Positions 1-11,520 are shown, counted from the stretch's first letter. The stretch: DNA of 64,000 nt from Nephrocerus scutellatus (GCA_947095585.1 OX352761.1:49340019-49404018), one strand, 5' to 3'. The notes: generated from the letters alone by a model not told the origin. Numbers and translations: made by a program.

Positions 1-2697
1 GGAAGTAGTTAACTTCACCATGTTCCCTATGAATCCATTCGTCAAGGTTTTTAATTAGCCTTGTCGTCCATCGTCCGCGATTCTCCGCTTGCCATCTTTC
101 CTGCCATCGTTGCATGACATATGCTCTGGCTGCTATCCTTGCTTCTACGATACCAAGGCTACTTTTTGTGTTGTATATCAGCTTCTTTTCCTGCGCCATT
201 AGATCGATAGGAATTACACCAGCAATGACCAAAACGGCCGGCTCCGATACTGTTCTATATGAACTTGTTATCCTGAGTGCACCTCGGCGTTGTACAATTG
301 CCATTTTCTTTCGGTATTTCTCTATTTTGAGTTTGTCGGCCCATATTTCACATCCATATAGGAGAATTGAATTTGTAACCGACATCAGTAGTTTCCGTTT
401 CACTGCCGACGGACCTCCTATATTCGACATCAGCCTGCTTAGAGCGATTATGACTTTGGTTGCCTTCTCGGAGGAGTGTCTGATTTGTTCTCCAACCGTA
501 ATTTCGTGTCCAAACGCACTCCAAGATATTTAATTGCAGGTTTGGAGAGCGTTGCCTTGTTTTCAACATTGAATGCTATTTCTGTAGTCATATGTCGCCT
601 GGTGAGTAAAACCAATTCCGTCTTATCCGTCGCAAGGGCCAGACCATGGTCATTTAGCCATGAGCTGGTTTTCCGCATCACCTGATTAAGCTTGCGCTGA
701 GCTTCATGTGTGTCCCGTGCAATTACTATAGCCGCGATGTCGTCTGCGTATCCTACAAGGAATGTGTCGTCGGGCATTTCCATGCGTAAAATTCCATCAT
801 ATGTGATATTCCAGAGATCGGGGCCAAGAATAGATCCTTGGGCGGCACCTCCTGTGACCTCTCTACTACAAAGCCCATCCGTGGTTTCGAAAATCAATTT
901 TCTGTCTCTTAGGTAGCTGTGCATCATTCTTAGGAGATAGTCCGGCGTGTTAAACACGTTTGTCAATGCCAACAGCATGTCGGTCCACCTCGCAGAATTG
1001 AAGGCATTCTTCACGTCTAATGTGGCAAGTAGCACAATTTTTTTCGAGAAGTGATTTCCTTGATTTGCTATGTGGAAGGCTTTAACAACTGCTTCTACGG
1101 CACCAATAGTATACCGGGATTTCCTGAAACCGTACAGTTTGCTGGAGAGGTCTCCTGCTATTTGGATGGCAGCTGTGAGCCTTGGCTTTAGTAGGCGCTC
1201 CAGTAGTTTTCCAGCTGTGTCGAGCATGCATAAAGGTCTGTACGCTGACGGGGAATTTGGGTTCCCTTTCTTCTTATTGATTAGTACCAGTCGCTGGTTC
1301 TTCCAAGCTTTCGGAAAAACACCTTCTGCTAGGCAGCTGTTGTACATATTCAGTAGAACTTCTGGTTGGTGTCGGGCAATCACTTTAAGCGCTTCTACAG
1401 GTATCATGTCTGGACCCGCTGCTTTATTGTTTTGGAGAGAATCGGCGGCGTCTTGTAACTCCTTCGTGGTAAAAGCAGGTACTTCTTCCGGTTTATCGGG
1501 ACAAGGTGGCCGACCGTTGTTTGGTTGAATTGGGAAAAGCGAGTTTACAATATGCCACATTTTTATTGGCTCCATTTTGGGGCTGGGCCCTTGAGGTGCA
1601 AGCTTACGCATAACAATCTTGTACCCCAGGCCCCAGGGGTCTCTATCTACCTCCCGCTTCAAGTCCTCCCATTTGCGATGCTTACTTCTGATAATTTCTA
1701 TCTTTAGTGCACGTCTGGCTAGTCGGTATTGGTCGTGTTCGTGTTCTGCCGCAAGCCTATCTCTTCGTCTTGCCCTGATGACTAAGCGTTTGAGATGTAG
1801 GCATCGTTTCCGTAGCTTTGCTATTTCATCAGACCACCAGTAGACCGCGGTTTTTTTCCCACTTAGGCCTTTTCTTTTTGGCATGGCCGTGTCACATGCT
1901 CGCTTCACCAGTCGCATTGTGGCACTCGCAAGTTCTTCGGGCGATCCAGTTCGTTGCATAAGTTGGTTTTTACCGGCTTCAATAATTGCTAGTAGGTTGT
2001 CTTGGGAAAGTTTAGCAACGTTCCATCCTTTTGTTCGGTTTACGCTTCTGTTGGTCGGTCTTAATCCTTTCAGTACACTGTAAGTTATATATTGGTGGTC
2101 GCTACCAGTATACTCTTCTATTACTCTCCAACCAATGACATCCTGAGTTATCCCGTCGGACACCAAGGTGATATCAGGAATCGTTTCGGCATATCCTGGT
2201 CTTCTAAAGGTCGACACCTCGCCGTCGTTTATCACCGTAAGTCCTATTCTGTCTGCCATGTCAAGAATATACTGGCCTCTTGTGTTCGTTGTGTTCATGC
2301 CCCACTCCAGCGCTTTCGCGTTAAAGTCTCCGGCTATAACAAAGGCACCGCTCATTTCCCGTACTTTGTCCTCTAGTGCGTCAATTTTTTCCCTGAAACC
2401 ATTTATAGGCTCATTTGGGGTAAAATAACAGCTGACATATATGATGTTGTGGATTTTGGCCCATACAAATCCGTTTTCAGTACCATGGCTCTCTATTATT
2501 GTCATGTTTGGGATCCAGATGGCTGCAGTGCCGAGGTTATCGGAGTACCATCCGGTTTCGTTTCTGTTCCGGTATTGCTCACTGATTATTAGCACATCTG
2601 CACTATTGTATAATTTTATTTGGTCGAGTAATGCATCCGCTGTTCTACTTCTATGGAGGTTCCCCTGGAGAACCTTTATTTTTGTGAGCTATTTCTT
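1..2697 (-). pseudogene. ORF2: endonuclease-reverse transcriptase of the R1-clade element (partial, one frameshift)
   Basis: The protein begins near 2697, where the frame opens just inside the end of ORF1; the first Met (2595) lies well inside the endonuclease. It carries an APE-type endonuclease (GDFNAK, then SDHQYITYSV) and a reverse transcriptase with the finger motif NKAAGPDMIP, the palm AAQGSILGP and the catalytic YADD box. A frameshift at about 490-500, just after the LGVRLDTKL segment, moves the reading into another frame. That frame then stays open through the C-terminal domain to position 1 without further damage. The end of ORF2 and the 3' UTR are outside the window. A single frameshift could be recent mutation or assembly error. 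Confidence 0.85.
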
Positions 2698-4424
2698 GTT
2701 TTGGCAAGGGCCTGCCGGAAAACTTGGCATGAACTTGACCCGGGTACGTGTTTAAGTTTTTTATTATCGACTCCCTGCTCCGCACAAAGGAAACATTTCG
2801 GTTCTAAGTGACAGTCCTTCTTCAGGTGACCTTTTTCACCGCATTGGATGCAGATGCCTTGTTTCTTTCTATCTTAAAGTCTGCAGTTGGCCTGGTGATG
2901 CCCGAAGCCAAAGCAGGCGAAGCATCTCGGAACTGTATTTCTCCGCAGTATTTTGCAGTACACCCATCCTATTTTTAATCGAGCTATTTCAAGGAGTTCG
3001 AAGGCTTCACGAGCTCCGATCTCCACGAATGCCAACTTCTGTTCTATGGAGTTAGTCTTGCTAAGTGTGACTTTAAGATCCACGTTAAAGTTTTTCAAGG
3101 ATCTTTGTATTGCCTCATTTACTTCGGCTTCTGAAGTAAGGCAATCGAGGTCTTTAAGTACCAAGGTAGTTTTTTGTTCCAGGTTCCTTACTGTAGCATC
3201 TTCTCCAAGAGCGTCTCTCAAAGCATCGCAGAACTTGGCCTTGTTGTTATTCCCTGGCTCTAATTCCAGGAGGACGTCACCTGATCTTGTTCGTCGTACA
3301 GCTTTTATTTGTGTCTGGGACTCTTCTGGGTTTACGGTGTTCCGGATCTCGCTAAGTACCTGTGCGTATGTTTTGTTCTCTCCCGTTTTGATCAGAAGCG
3401 CGTCTGGTTTAAGCCTTGGTTTTCGCAGTTTTTTTCTGGCCCTATTCCCAGGCCTCGGTGGAGCTACATCGCCTGGCACAGAAGGTGTATCTGCGTTATC
3501 GGCCTGTGGTTTCTCAGCCTGTATTCTCTGTTTTCTTCTTTGGCCCTTCGACATCTGCCTCTCCCATCCAGATGTAGGAATTTGCGCCCTGGGTTTTTTG
3601 CCTCCATTTTCCTCCACCGGGCTTGTGGCCACCCTCTTATTACTTCCTGTTTGTTCCGGAGTTTCAAGGACAGGTTTTTGTGGTTTTTCAGCAGGCCGCC
3701 GTTTACCTCCTGTAGATGCAGGAGTTCCTTGTTGGATTCTCTCCGTTGGTCCCTTGGTTTGGTGCTCCACCGCCTTCCACTTGCTTCTGTAGTAGTTGAT
3801 GGCGCTAACCACCTCCTCCAGCTCTGACAAGCCATTTTTAACGTCGATGGCGATGTTGCGCTGCCTGTTGGTCGCGGCCTTCATCCTAGAGAGAATTGAT
3901 ATGAACTTTTTTAGTTCGATGTCTTCCTTTTCAATAAAATCTTCTGTTAAAACCGTTCTAGGGGGGAGTATTCCGGGGGCGGTAAGTGGTGCTGGTATAT
4001 TCTCTATCGTCCGTACATTGCTTCTGTTGATATTTGGGGGAGCCACTACTCCCCGCTTTTTGTCGACCCTCTCTTTTGGTTGTAGATCGCTGGCTTCAAC
4101 GGTAGGCAATGGGGAATCCCTCCCCACTGTTCTTAGCGTCATAATCTTCTTCGGTGATCGTAGCATTTTGCTGCTTCTTCCGAACACCACACTTTCCAAG
4201 GGCTTATCGCTCCCCTCCGCCTTGTTGCTTGTAGTCATATCTGCTACAACCGCCAAGTTCGCCACGGTTGTAACATTGCAGTCGCTGGATCTCGACGACT
4301 GGGAGCCTGCTTGCGCACTCCCTAAAGCCGCCGGCACTGGGGTTCCGAATCCCTGCACCGTAATATTTTCTCCTTCTTGAACTTCCATGCTGGTTTTTCT
4401 GTCGGGGGGTCCTTCCCTTAGCAT
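2676..4424 (-). pseudogene. ORF1: gag-like nucleic-acid-binding protein of the R1-clade element, one in-frame stop
   Basis: The frame opens with ATG at 4424. A low-complexity, Pro/Lys/Arg-rich N-terminal half is followed by a conserved C-terminal region ending in zinc knuckles. The first knuckle, CFACFGFGHHQANC, fits CX2CX4HX4C. Three residues later an in-frame TAA (2874-2876) stops the protein. The same frame then continues with a second knuckle, CIQCGEKGHLKKDC, and runs to a second stop at 2676-2678 that overlaps the start of ORF2. The ORF is therefore broken only by one nonsense codon between knuckles. In this family the product binds element RNA. Confidence 0.85.
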
Positions 4425-4646
4425 TTTAGACCTACTGCCAGGTGGTAGGCAGCCGCTCCTAACCTGGAGGACAGACGCTGACCAAGAAGCCGCCCAATGT
4501 GAGTCCGTCGCGCTTGGATTTGTGTTCTAGTTTTGGTCCGCGGGTGGTATTTTATTTCCCACCTACCCTCCGATAGATCGGTTGGGGCATTCCCCTATCC
4601 GCCACCTGGGGACGTGCCTGATGGAAGACTAGAAACTCCACACGGA

Positions 4647-5413
4647 AATGATAATAATGATAATAATGATAATAATGATAATAATGATAATAATGATAAT
4701 AATGATAATAATGATAATAATGATAATAATGATAATAATGATAATAATGATAATAATGATAATAATGATAATAATGATAATAATGATAATAATGATAATA
4801 ATGATAATAATGATAATAATGATAATAATGATAATAATGATAATAATGATAATAATGATAATAATGATAATAATGATAATAATGATAATAATGATAATAA
4901 TGATAATAATGATAATAATGATAATAATGATAATAATGATAATAATGATAATAATGATAATAATGATAATAATGATAATAATGATAATAATGATAATAAT
5001 GATAATAATGATAATAATGATAATAATGATAATAATGATAATAATGATAATAATGATAATAATGATAATAATGATAATAATGATAATAATGATAATAATG
5101 ATAATAATGATAATAATGATAATAATGATAATAATGATAATAATGATAATAATGATAATAATGATAATAATGATAATAATGATAATAATGATAATAATGA
5201 TAATAATGATAATAATGATAATAATGATAATAATGATAATAATGATAATAATGATAATAATGATAATAATGATAATAATGATAATAATGATAATAATGAT
5301 AATAATGATAATAATGATAATAATGATAATAATGATAATAATGATAATAATGATAATAATGATAATAATGATAATAATGATAATAATGATAATAATGATA
5401 ATAATAATAATAA
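4647..5413. repeat. Long 9-bp tandem array, unit GATAATAAT, about 85 copies
   Basis: The sequence is an almost perfect run of GATAATAAT with no visible interruption until it decays to AATAATAATAAG at the right end. It yields open frames on both strands (Asp-Asn-Asn, Met-Ile-Ile, poly-Ile, Tyr-His-Tyr) that are artefacts of the repeat. Its left edge touches the 5' end of the R1-clade element. Confidence 0.98.
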
Positions 5414-5479
5414 GTATAAACATATATTTGTAAAGAAAAATTTGTGAATTCGTTGCCGAATTGACTCCTCACAAAAGGT

Positions 5480-5848
5480 TGTAACAGAGTTTTCCCAGCC
5501 GGGGTAAACCCAGTGTGACTCTTTTGGAAGGGTCGTTATAATGAAATTTATTTTGTTTTGGGGCTTTTGATCTAAGTTCTTTAATTCGTGTGTATAAAGT
5601 TTAATCTATTCCCGCGAGTTTGGTGATGCGTAGACGGGCAGCTAGGCTTACGAAGACACGGACAGCTGGGCTTGGTGGTGCGTAGACTTGGAAAGGTGGG
5701 CTTGGCTGTGCGTAGACTTGACGACTGGACTTGGACAGCTGGACTTGGTGGAGTGTAGACTTGAGCGGCTAAGCTGGCCGAGTCTTGCTGCATGCTTGCC
5801 TATGAGACAGTGTCCCGTAATGTCACCTACAATAGCACAGGTGTGCGA
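5480..5848 (-). mobile_element. LTR-end fragment, copy 1 (family also at 8264-8618)
   Basis: Begins TGTAACAGAGTTTTCCCAGC on the plus strand and matches 8264-8618 along its length. The first ~35 bp are also shared with the long LTRs at 45503 and 48186, which begin TGTAACGGAGTTTTCCCAGC. Inside are short G/C-rich imperfect repeats of about 30 bp around the phrase CAGCTGGGCTTGGTGGTGCG. By analogy with the complete element, this is the 3' (U5) end of a minus-strand LTR. No internal retroelement region is attached, so it is a solo or truncated LTR. Confidence 0.6.
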
Positions 5849-6508
5849 GTTTTATAATTCGCGGAAAAGTGCCTATCGAACCTCGTTATATTGCCGCTCT
5901 TGTCTACCGCATGTTGCTTCAAGCTTCTTACTCGTAAGATAACGTTCCTAGCTCGGCATGTAATGTGCTATATCAAAATCTGGCTAACGTGCGTTTTACA
6001 ACACTTTAGGACACCCCTTTCTGAAATCCGTTATTGAGCAGACCTCGTAAACCGCAATCTTGTTTGGCGGAAATGCCCCCTTTGCTTCCAAAGTTTTGAG
6101 CTCTTTTTGAAAAATTAATTTTTCTAAGTGGTAAGATGGATTTTATGGAGTTAATTGGAATCATATAAAAGGTAATAAAGATACCTTCCGTCTTATAAAA
6201 AATTGGTTTTAATTTAACCCCCCTCGAAGAGTTAGAGCCAAAAAATTACTTTCTCATTGAAGTTTAGCAGGGGACGTGTTCAAAAGTGTGCGGGCTAAAA
6301 TATTGGTATCAAATGAAAGGTGAAAATTACTTCAACACAGCCATACCATTTGCAATGGCGTGGCCCAATTTTATCTTTAAAATTTATATATTAAGATAAA
6401 TATTCGGTGCCAAGTGGTGGCCGGGGGAGGAACGGTCAAAACCCTTTAAAACCTTAACACACATATTTGCCTCAAACTTTAATTATTTAACATATTTAAC
6501 TTATTTAG
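5849..6508. other. AT-rich non-coding stretch before the first visible host exon
   Basis: No supported gene. About 6165-6230 resembles 41465-41550 (both contain ATAAAAGGTAA and a CTTATAAAAAATTGG block), so part is a dispersed repeat. The end of the stretch is probably an intron of the host gene, as an acceptor-like TTTAG precedes 6509. Confidence 0.5.
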
Positions 6509-6762
6509 ATTGTGATCTTTAATTTATTTGTAAATAAACAGAAGCCAAGTTCAGGATTTTTGGATATATGTGCAAGTGGTCTTCGAGTGAAAAGTAACTC
6601 AGACAAGAATAATAGTGACAATCAGATAACACCATATAATAATATAGCAGTTTGGTCCGCTGTGAAATTTGTTCTTTCCGAAGATGAAAAAAGCGCTGCA
6701 TTCTTACCACTAATTAATGACCCCGATAATGTTGATAAATTAACATTATTTCAACCCTTAAG
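6509..6762 (+). CDS. Host gene, first visible coding exon (upstream exons not seen)
   Basis: Open frame ending at a good donor (AAG|GTAAGA, intron 6763-6828 with acceptor TTGCAG). The left boundary is uncertain: a TTTAG acceptor gives 6509 and an AAACAG acceptor gives 6542; the frame is the same for both. The peptide includes SSGFLDICASGLRVKS and ITPYNNIAVWSAVKFVL. Together with the start of the next exon this resembles the beta-strand pattern of a PTB/PH-fold domain; that is a guess from pattern, not a match. No initiator Met in good context is visible, so the gene probably starts further upstream, possibly beyond the window. Confidence 0.65.
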
Positions 6763-6828
6763 GTAAGAATAATTTACTAATTAGTTCCAGCAAAACCAAC
6801 CTAAAACAGTTAATCAAATTTCTTGCAG

Positions 6829-7752
6829 TACCTCTGATCATCGATGTATTACATCTCATTTACACGCTCCGATTTTTGCTGTTGTTATGAGGTCCACAGA
6901 TGTCCCAAAATTGCTTGAGTGTCATGGCTTTATTTGCAAAAGCACAGAAGATGCAATCGTAATTGCAGCAACTTTGTATCAAAGCCTTTTGGCTTACGTC
7001 AATTTAGATACACATCAAAGCGCTAAACGTCGTACACCTCGCAACCAACATGGCGTAAGCTGTATCAGTATTGCAAGTAGTTCTGTCCTGATGGGATCAG
7101 ATAATCTCGCACAACCAGAGGTTGGTGTTATTTCTGGTGGTCATAAAAATGCATTTAAATGTTCTGTTGCTAGTTCTAATGAGGCAAGCCTTGCTGGACC
7201 TCCAGTGCCATCACGGGGTGGACGTAAAAAACGTATTACATGCAACTATTTCAGTTTAAATAGGAATGCAAGTGGTGTTAATGAAAACACAGAGACTACA
7301 ACCGAAGAGCGCAAAAGAAAATCACACAAAACAAACCGAGCTCCTCCAATACCAAAAAATACCACGGCTAGTGGAAATGGTGGTTCTGGTCTTAATGGAG
7401 CCTTCATTCCAAAAACCAGATCTTCAGAAGCGATTGAAACAATTTTAATCGGTCTCCTTGGCGATTCACCGATTGCTCATACCGATAATCATGAAAAAAC
7501 CCTTCATCACCAGAGAAAAAATTCAAGTAAACTGTCAGTAAATTGTACTTACAGTGACAATAATGACAATAGTGGTAGTGGCACGGCTACTGCCGAGATT
7601 TCGGGCGGTAGTCGTGGTGAATCTGCAGGTGGCGACATATTGACGCGAGTAGCTATTCCCAGATCCGGTAGCTTCCTTAATACTGCAGGGCTTACGCGGT
7701 ACAAATCAAGAGCAGCTCGTAGACATTCGGGAACATTTGGCGGAGGTGGCGG
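6829..7752 (+). CDS. Host gene, second visible exon (possible PTB-like C-terminal part plus low-complexity linker)
   Basis: Starts after acceptor TTGCAG and ends at GGCGG|GTAAGT. The joined codon AG|T keeps the frame from the previous exon. The first ~50 residues (HAPIFAVVMRSTDVPKLLECH, then ICKSTEDAIVIAATLYQSLL) look like the last strands and long C-terminal helix of a PTB/PID domain. The remaining ~250 residues are Ser/Asn/Gly-rich, with a proline patch (APPIPKN), basic clusters (GGRKKR, EERKRKSHK) and a Gly-rich end. Such composition suits a disordered adaptor protein. I do not recognise the gene. The reading frame is intact. Confidence 0.75.
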
Positions 7753-8263
7753 GTAAGTCATATAAAATATTTTTTGGTAATTGCAATAAAACAAGTAAAC
7801 CCGCAAAAAACCTAAATTGTATACCTATTTCTACCTTTAATCAGATAACATATCTTCTGACTTATTAGAACAAAAGACAACAAAATCATTATAATTACAG
7901 CATATTGATTTTAAATTTTAAAAAATTTAAATTTTAAAAAAATAAAAAATTTAAATTAAAAAAGAAATTGGTGAGCTTCGTAACCAAAACTACCTAACGG
8001 TGTAACTCACGGTACGGTGTAATTCCTAATAATTAAATTCCATAAATATGTATTTATGAGTGTGGCTGCAGCCCTAGAATCTAGAGTCACAATGGTGTGT
8101 ACATTAGTGACAGGTGCAACTAGTGTATAGCTTTCCTACCTCGTATAGATGACTTATTTACAAATGTGGCTAATGCCAAGTGTTTTTGTGTAATTGAGCT
8201 TATCAGCCACTTGCTGTCAAAAAAACGTCTAGGCAGTATTTGAGAATTCACACCTATAAAGGT
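7753..8263. other. Intron start, A/T-rich, no element recognised
   Basis: Contains an AAATTTAAAATTT-like A/T run near 7905-7965. Nothing else is supported. Confidence 0.5.
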
Positions 8264-8618
8264 TGTAACAGAGTTTTCCCAGCCGGGGTAAACTCAATGT
8301 GACTCTTTTGGAAGGGCCGTTAAAATGAAATTTATTTTCTTTTGGGGCTTTTTGATCAAAGTTCTTTAATTCGTGTGTATAAAGTTTAATCTATTCCTGC
8401 GAGCTTGGCGATGCGTAGACTTGGGCAGCTAGACTTACGAAGACTTGGACAGCTGGGCTTGGTGGTGCGTAAACTTGGCGGGTAGCCTTTACAACTAGAG
8501 TTGGACAACTGATCTCGGTGGAGTGTAGACTTGAGCGGCTAAGCTGGCCGAGTCTTGCTGCATGCTTGCCTATGAGACAGTCTCGCGTAATGACACCTAC
8601 AATAGCACAGATGTGCGA
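8264..8618 (-). mobile_element. LTR-end fragment, copy 2
   Basis: Same family and orientation as 5480-5848. Both copies are preceded by AAAGGT and begin TGTAACAGAG; both end after a shared AATAGCACAG block. The internal ~30-bp G-rich repeats differ slightly between copies. At 8619 the sequence passes directly into an unrelated RNase H fragment, so this copy is also truncated. Confidence 0.6.
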
Positions 8619-9239
8619 TCTTTTGGAGAGATCAAACACTTAGAGCGTTTCGGATCCAGCTTGGGCCAGATCTGCTTTGTCGCTATACAAGTTGTACCGT
8701 TTGACCACCTATGATTAGTTTTTCCAATAGCATCCCGCTTTAACATGAGTTTACATGTAGCGATTGATATGCCTAGAGAACCATATTTTGCTAAGATGGA
8801 TAGTGTAGTTCTTTGTTTGGCGAGTTCGTCAGCCATACAGTTTCCCGGAATGTCTCTATGCCCCGGCACCCAACACAGGTGGATATTAAACTGCTCCGAC
8901 ATCTCCATAAGAGATGATCGGCAGTTAAGGGCTAAGATCGAACATGTAGAGACTGATTCCAGAGATTTCAGCCCGGCTTTTCTATCCGAGAATATATGAA
9001 TATCTTTAACGGATATGACGTTTCTCTTTAGCAAAGACAAGGCTTCACTGATCGCCATAATTTCAGCCTGAAAAACACTTCAGTGATTAGGAAGACGGAA
9101 AGAGATGCTAAGATTTAGCTTTTTTGAGGAAACACCTCCACCAACTCCGTCTTCAGTTTTAGACCCGTCTGTGTAAAAACGAGTGTCTTTATCCTCCAGA
9201 TATTGTGATATTGTGTACTGTATTTTATATTGTAAATTT
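8619..9239 (-). pseudogene. RNase H domain scrap of a non-LTR retrotransposon
   Basis: Reading on the minus strand gives the order of a LINE-encoded RNase H: YTDGSK (first Asp), QAEIMAISEAL (Glu), a SDRKAGLKSL segment (third acidic residue), WVPGH and MADELAK (last Asp). A TGA at about 9077-9079 interrupts the segment between the first Asp and the Glu; the frame is the same on both sides. The upstream end is fused at 9239/9240 to a different element's reverse transcriptase, and the downstream end runs into the LTR fragment. RNase H of this type is found in the I, R1 and LOA groups; which one is not clear. Confidence 0.75.
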
Positions 9240-10597
9240 AAGTGACATCCCCATACCATAAACTTTGTAAAACAATGCATTTCGGTTTACTGTATCGAAG
9301 GGTGCTTGTCTACAAAAAACACATGAATTTTTCCGTCTCGAGAAATAAGAATCCGCAACACTTCTCAAGACGAATATTTTATCCACGGTTGAATATCCTG
9401 ATCTAAGTCCTGCTTAAAATTCTTTCAAGAAATTATTTTCACCAATCCATGTCAATGTCGTGAGCCGTTTTTGCAGAATCGCTTTGTAGATTTTGTAAGA
9501 AGCATTAAGAATCGAGACGATGGTAGAACTTCCACGCCTGGTGCGGTCCTCGCTCTCTATACTGTTCTAGTTCACGGACGAGATTCTTCTCCCAGGCTGC
9601 TTTCTTTCGCCGGTGAACTGTTTTTTCATATCTTCTGAGCTCTTTATATTCATCTTCGCGTGCCCGCGTTCTATGAGATTGTTGCATTGCTCGGTACGCA
9701 ACATTCTTACGTTCAGTCGCTAGCTTACATCAGCCATCGAACCAGTCGTTCCGGCATCTCAGCCCCAGGACTTACTCTTCCTGCATTTAGGGCGAGTCCT
9801 ATCGCTTGACCGACTCGTTGCGAAGGGCAGCCGCGTTAACTCGAATCTGATTCGCGGGTGTTGTCTTTTTTGATGATGCAATCCGCGCTCGGAGCACCAT
9901 ACCAACAAGATAGTGGTCCGAGTCGACGTTGGCACCTCGGTACGTTCGTGCCGTCATCAGATTCTGGTTGTGGCGGCGGTCTATCAACACGTGGTCTATC
10001 TGGTTGCGAGCGGCTCCATCAGAAGATACCCAGGTGGCTTTGTGGATATTTTTACGTGCAAACCCTGTACTCGCAACGACCAAATTATTGCTTGCTGCCA
10101 TCTCTATGACTCGTTGTCCATTGTCATTAGTGTTCTCGTGTAAGCTAATGGTGCCGTACTGCCTGAATATAGGCTCCCTACCAATTTTGGCATTCATATC
10201 CCCCAGAATGATTTTAACGTCATACTGAGGACAGGCATGGAGTTCCCGTTCGACTGCTCCGCACGTGAAGGGTGCATAGCCGTTCATTTACTGCTTTAAA
10301 GCCGATAACGGTGGGTTTCATTCTTTTGCTGACTAGAAACCCCACCCCAAGCACATGATGACTTGCATGACAGCTGTAATATATGTCATATTCTAATTTT
10401 TGTAAGACACCATTCCCCGTCCACCGCATCTCATGAATTGCTGTTATGTCATCATTATATTTGGACAGGGTATCGGCTAGCTGCTGTGCAGCTCGAGCTC
10501 TATACAGTGAGCGTACGTTCCATGAGAAAATTCTTAAATCGTTTAGCCGTTTTCGTCGTCGTTCATCAGTGTGTCCGAAGCAGATTTGGGGTTCCAT
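9240..10597 (-). pseudogene. RTE-like LINE pseudogene, copy A (endonuclease and start of RT region)
   Basis: The minus-strand start near 10597 reads as an APE-type endonuclease: LRIFSWNVRSLY, then IHEMRWTG, GVGFLVSK, and after a frame change near 10220-10290, KIILGDMNAKIG, KATWVSSD and QIDHVLID with DSDH. A coiled, Arg/Lys/Glu-rich linker follows (9505-9687). The RT part is cut at 9240 by the duplication breakpoint. Several stops and frame changes make it non-functional. The endonuclease style is that often annotated as craniofacial-development-protein-2-like, typical of RTE-type elements. Confidence 0.8.
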
Positions 10598-10862
10598 AAT
10601 ATGGTTTTTTACGGGCGTGGTTATTGGCAGCCAACCTTACTTTGAAGGGACTAGCCCGATCATTTCGCTTTTCCTGTACTGGAGGAAAATTACCATCGGC
10701 CACCACGTTAAGGTTTGATCGCACTTCCACCAGTCTTAGATATATATATATATATATATCGAGTTAATTTGTATAACCCAGCTCGTCCAACGCTTTTGTT
10801 CTTTTATAAGTAAAACGAGGTTTCACTTTTCTTTTGGTTACCTTTTATAGCTTTTATAAGTA

Positions 10863-10889
<27 letters not shown>

Positions 10890-10893
<4 letters not shown>

Positions 10894-11192
10894 GTTTTTT
10901 TGGGAGGTTTGTTTTTCCGATAGATGTCGTTTTATTTTATGACAGTTGTTTTGACAGCTCAAAGTGGCATTTCTACTCAGTATTGTTTGGCAAATCATTA
11001 TGAAAAAAAAAAAAAAAAAAAAAAAAAATGACATTTGTGAAAAATAGTCGTGGTAGCCATATGCCAGAAATTGTGTTTAAATGTTAAATGCCAAAAAATT
11101 ATCTACCAAATAAAAAAAAATTTTGGTCATTTCATAATTTTATATGTGTTTTATTCAAAAAAAAAATCGGCAACCTCTTAAAAAAACACGTT
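10890..11192 (+). mobile_element. Mariner-derived MITE 1 (inverted relative to MITEs 2 and 3)
   Basis: Ends match the terminal inverted repeats of the mariner at 27066-28370 (GGGTGTTTTTTTGGGAGGTT at one end, AGAGGTTGCCGA at the other). The body joins the two untranslated ends of that mariner through a poly(A) run at ~11000-11026 that stands where the transposase gene was. The right-hand terminal repeat lacks two bases. It sits in TA-rich sequence. Confidence 0.9.
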
Positions 11193-11198
11193 ATATCG

Positions 11199-11500
11199 AA
11201 CGGGTGTTTTTTTAAGAGGTTGCCGATTTTTTTTTTGAATAAAACACATATAAAATTATGAAATGACCAAAATTTTATTTGGTAGATAATTTTTTGGCAT
11301 TTAACATTTAAACACAATTTCTGGCATATGGCTACCACGACTATTTTTCACAAATGTCATTTTTTTTTTTTTTTTTTTTTTTTTCATAATGATTTGCCAA
11401 ACAATACTGAGTAGAAATGCCACTTTGAGCTGTCAAAACAACTGTCATAAAATAAAACGACATCTATCGGAAAAACAAACCTCCCAAAAAAACACCCTTT
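11199..11500 (-). mobile_element. Mariner-derived MITE 2
   Basis: Near-exact inverted copy of MITE 1, separated by about six bases, so 10890-11500 forms a palindrome with ~300-bp arms. It retains the mariner's left end up to AAATGTCAT, a poly(T) tract of about 26 bases, then the right end from TTCATAATGATTTGCC, exactly at the transposase start-codon region. Confidence 0.9.
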
Positions 11501-11520
11501 ATATATATATATAAATATCT

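Larger units (their letters stand above)
1..4646 (-). mobile_element. R1-clade non-LTR retrotransposon, 3' end beyond the left edge
   Basis: Two consecutive minus-strand reading frames have the classic non-LTR layout: a gag-like ORF1 with zinc knuckles, then ORF2 with endonuclease and reverse transcriptase. The stop of ORF1 (2676-2678) falls inside the start of the ORF2 frame, so the ORFs overlap by about 20 bp. 4425-4646 precedes the ORF1 start and is the presumed 5' UTR. The 5' side abuts a 9-bp repeat array. Only one nonsense codon and one frameshift were found, so the copy is fairly young. R1-clade assignment rests on ORF order and RT style; a related clade is possible. Confidence 0.85.

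Noticed and set aside
2953..3827. Plus-strand frames of 279 and 172 codons
   Set aside because: They are shadows of ORF1 on the opposite strand with no recognisable motif.
4533..5472. Long open frames (Asp-Asn-Asn, poly-Ile, Met-Ile-Ile, Tyr-His-Tyr repeats)
   Set aside because: All are translations of the 9-bp repeat; any frame without stops in one unit is open throughout.
11032..11040. Processed pseudogene with poly(A) tail suggested by the A run at 11000-11026
   Set aside because: The run is internal to a MITE, at the deletion join, not at a 3' end.
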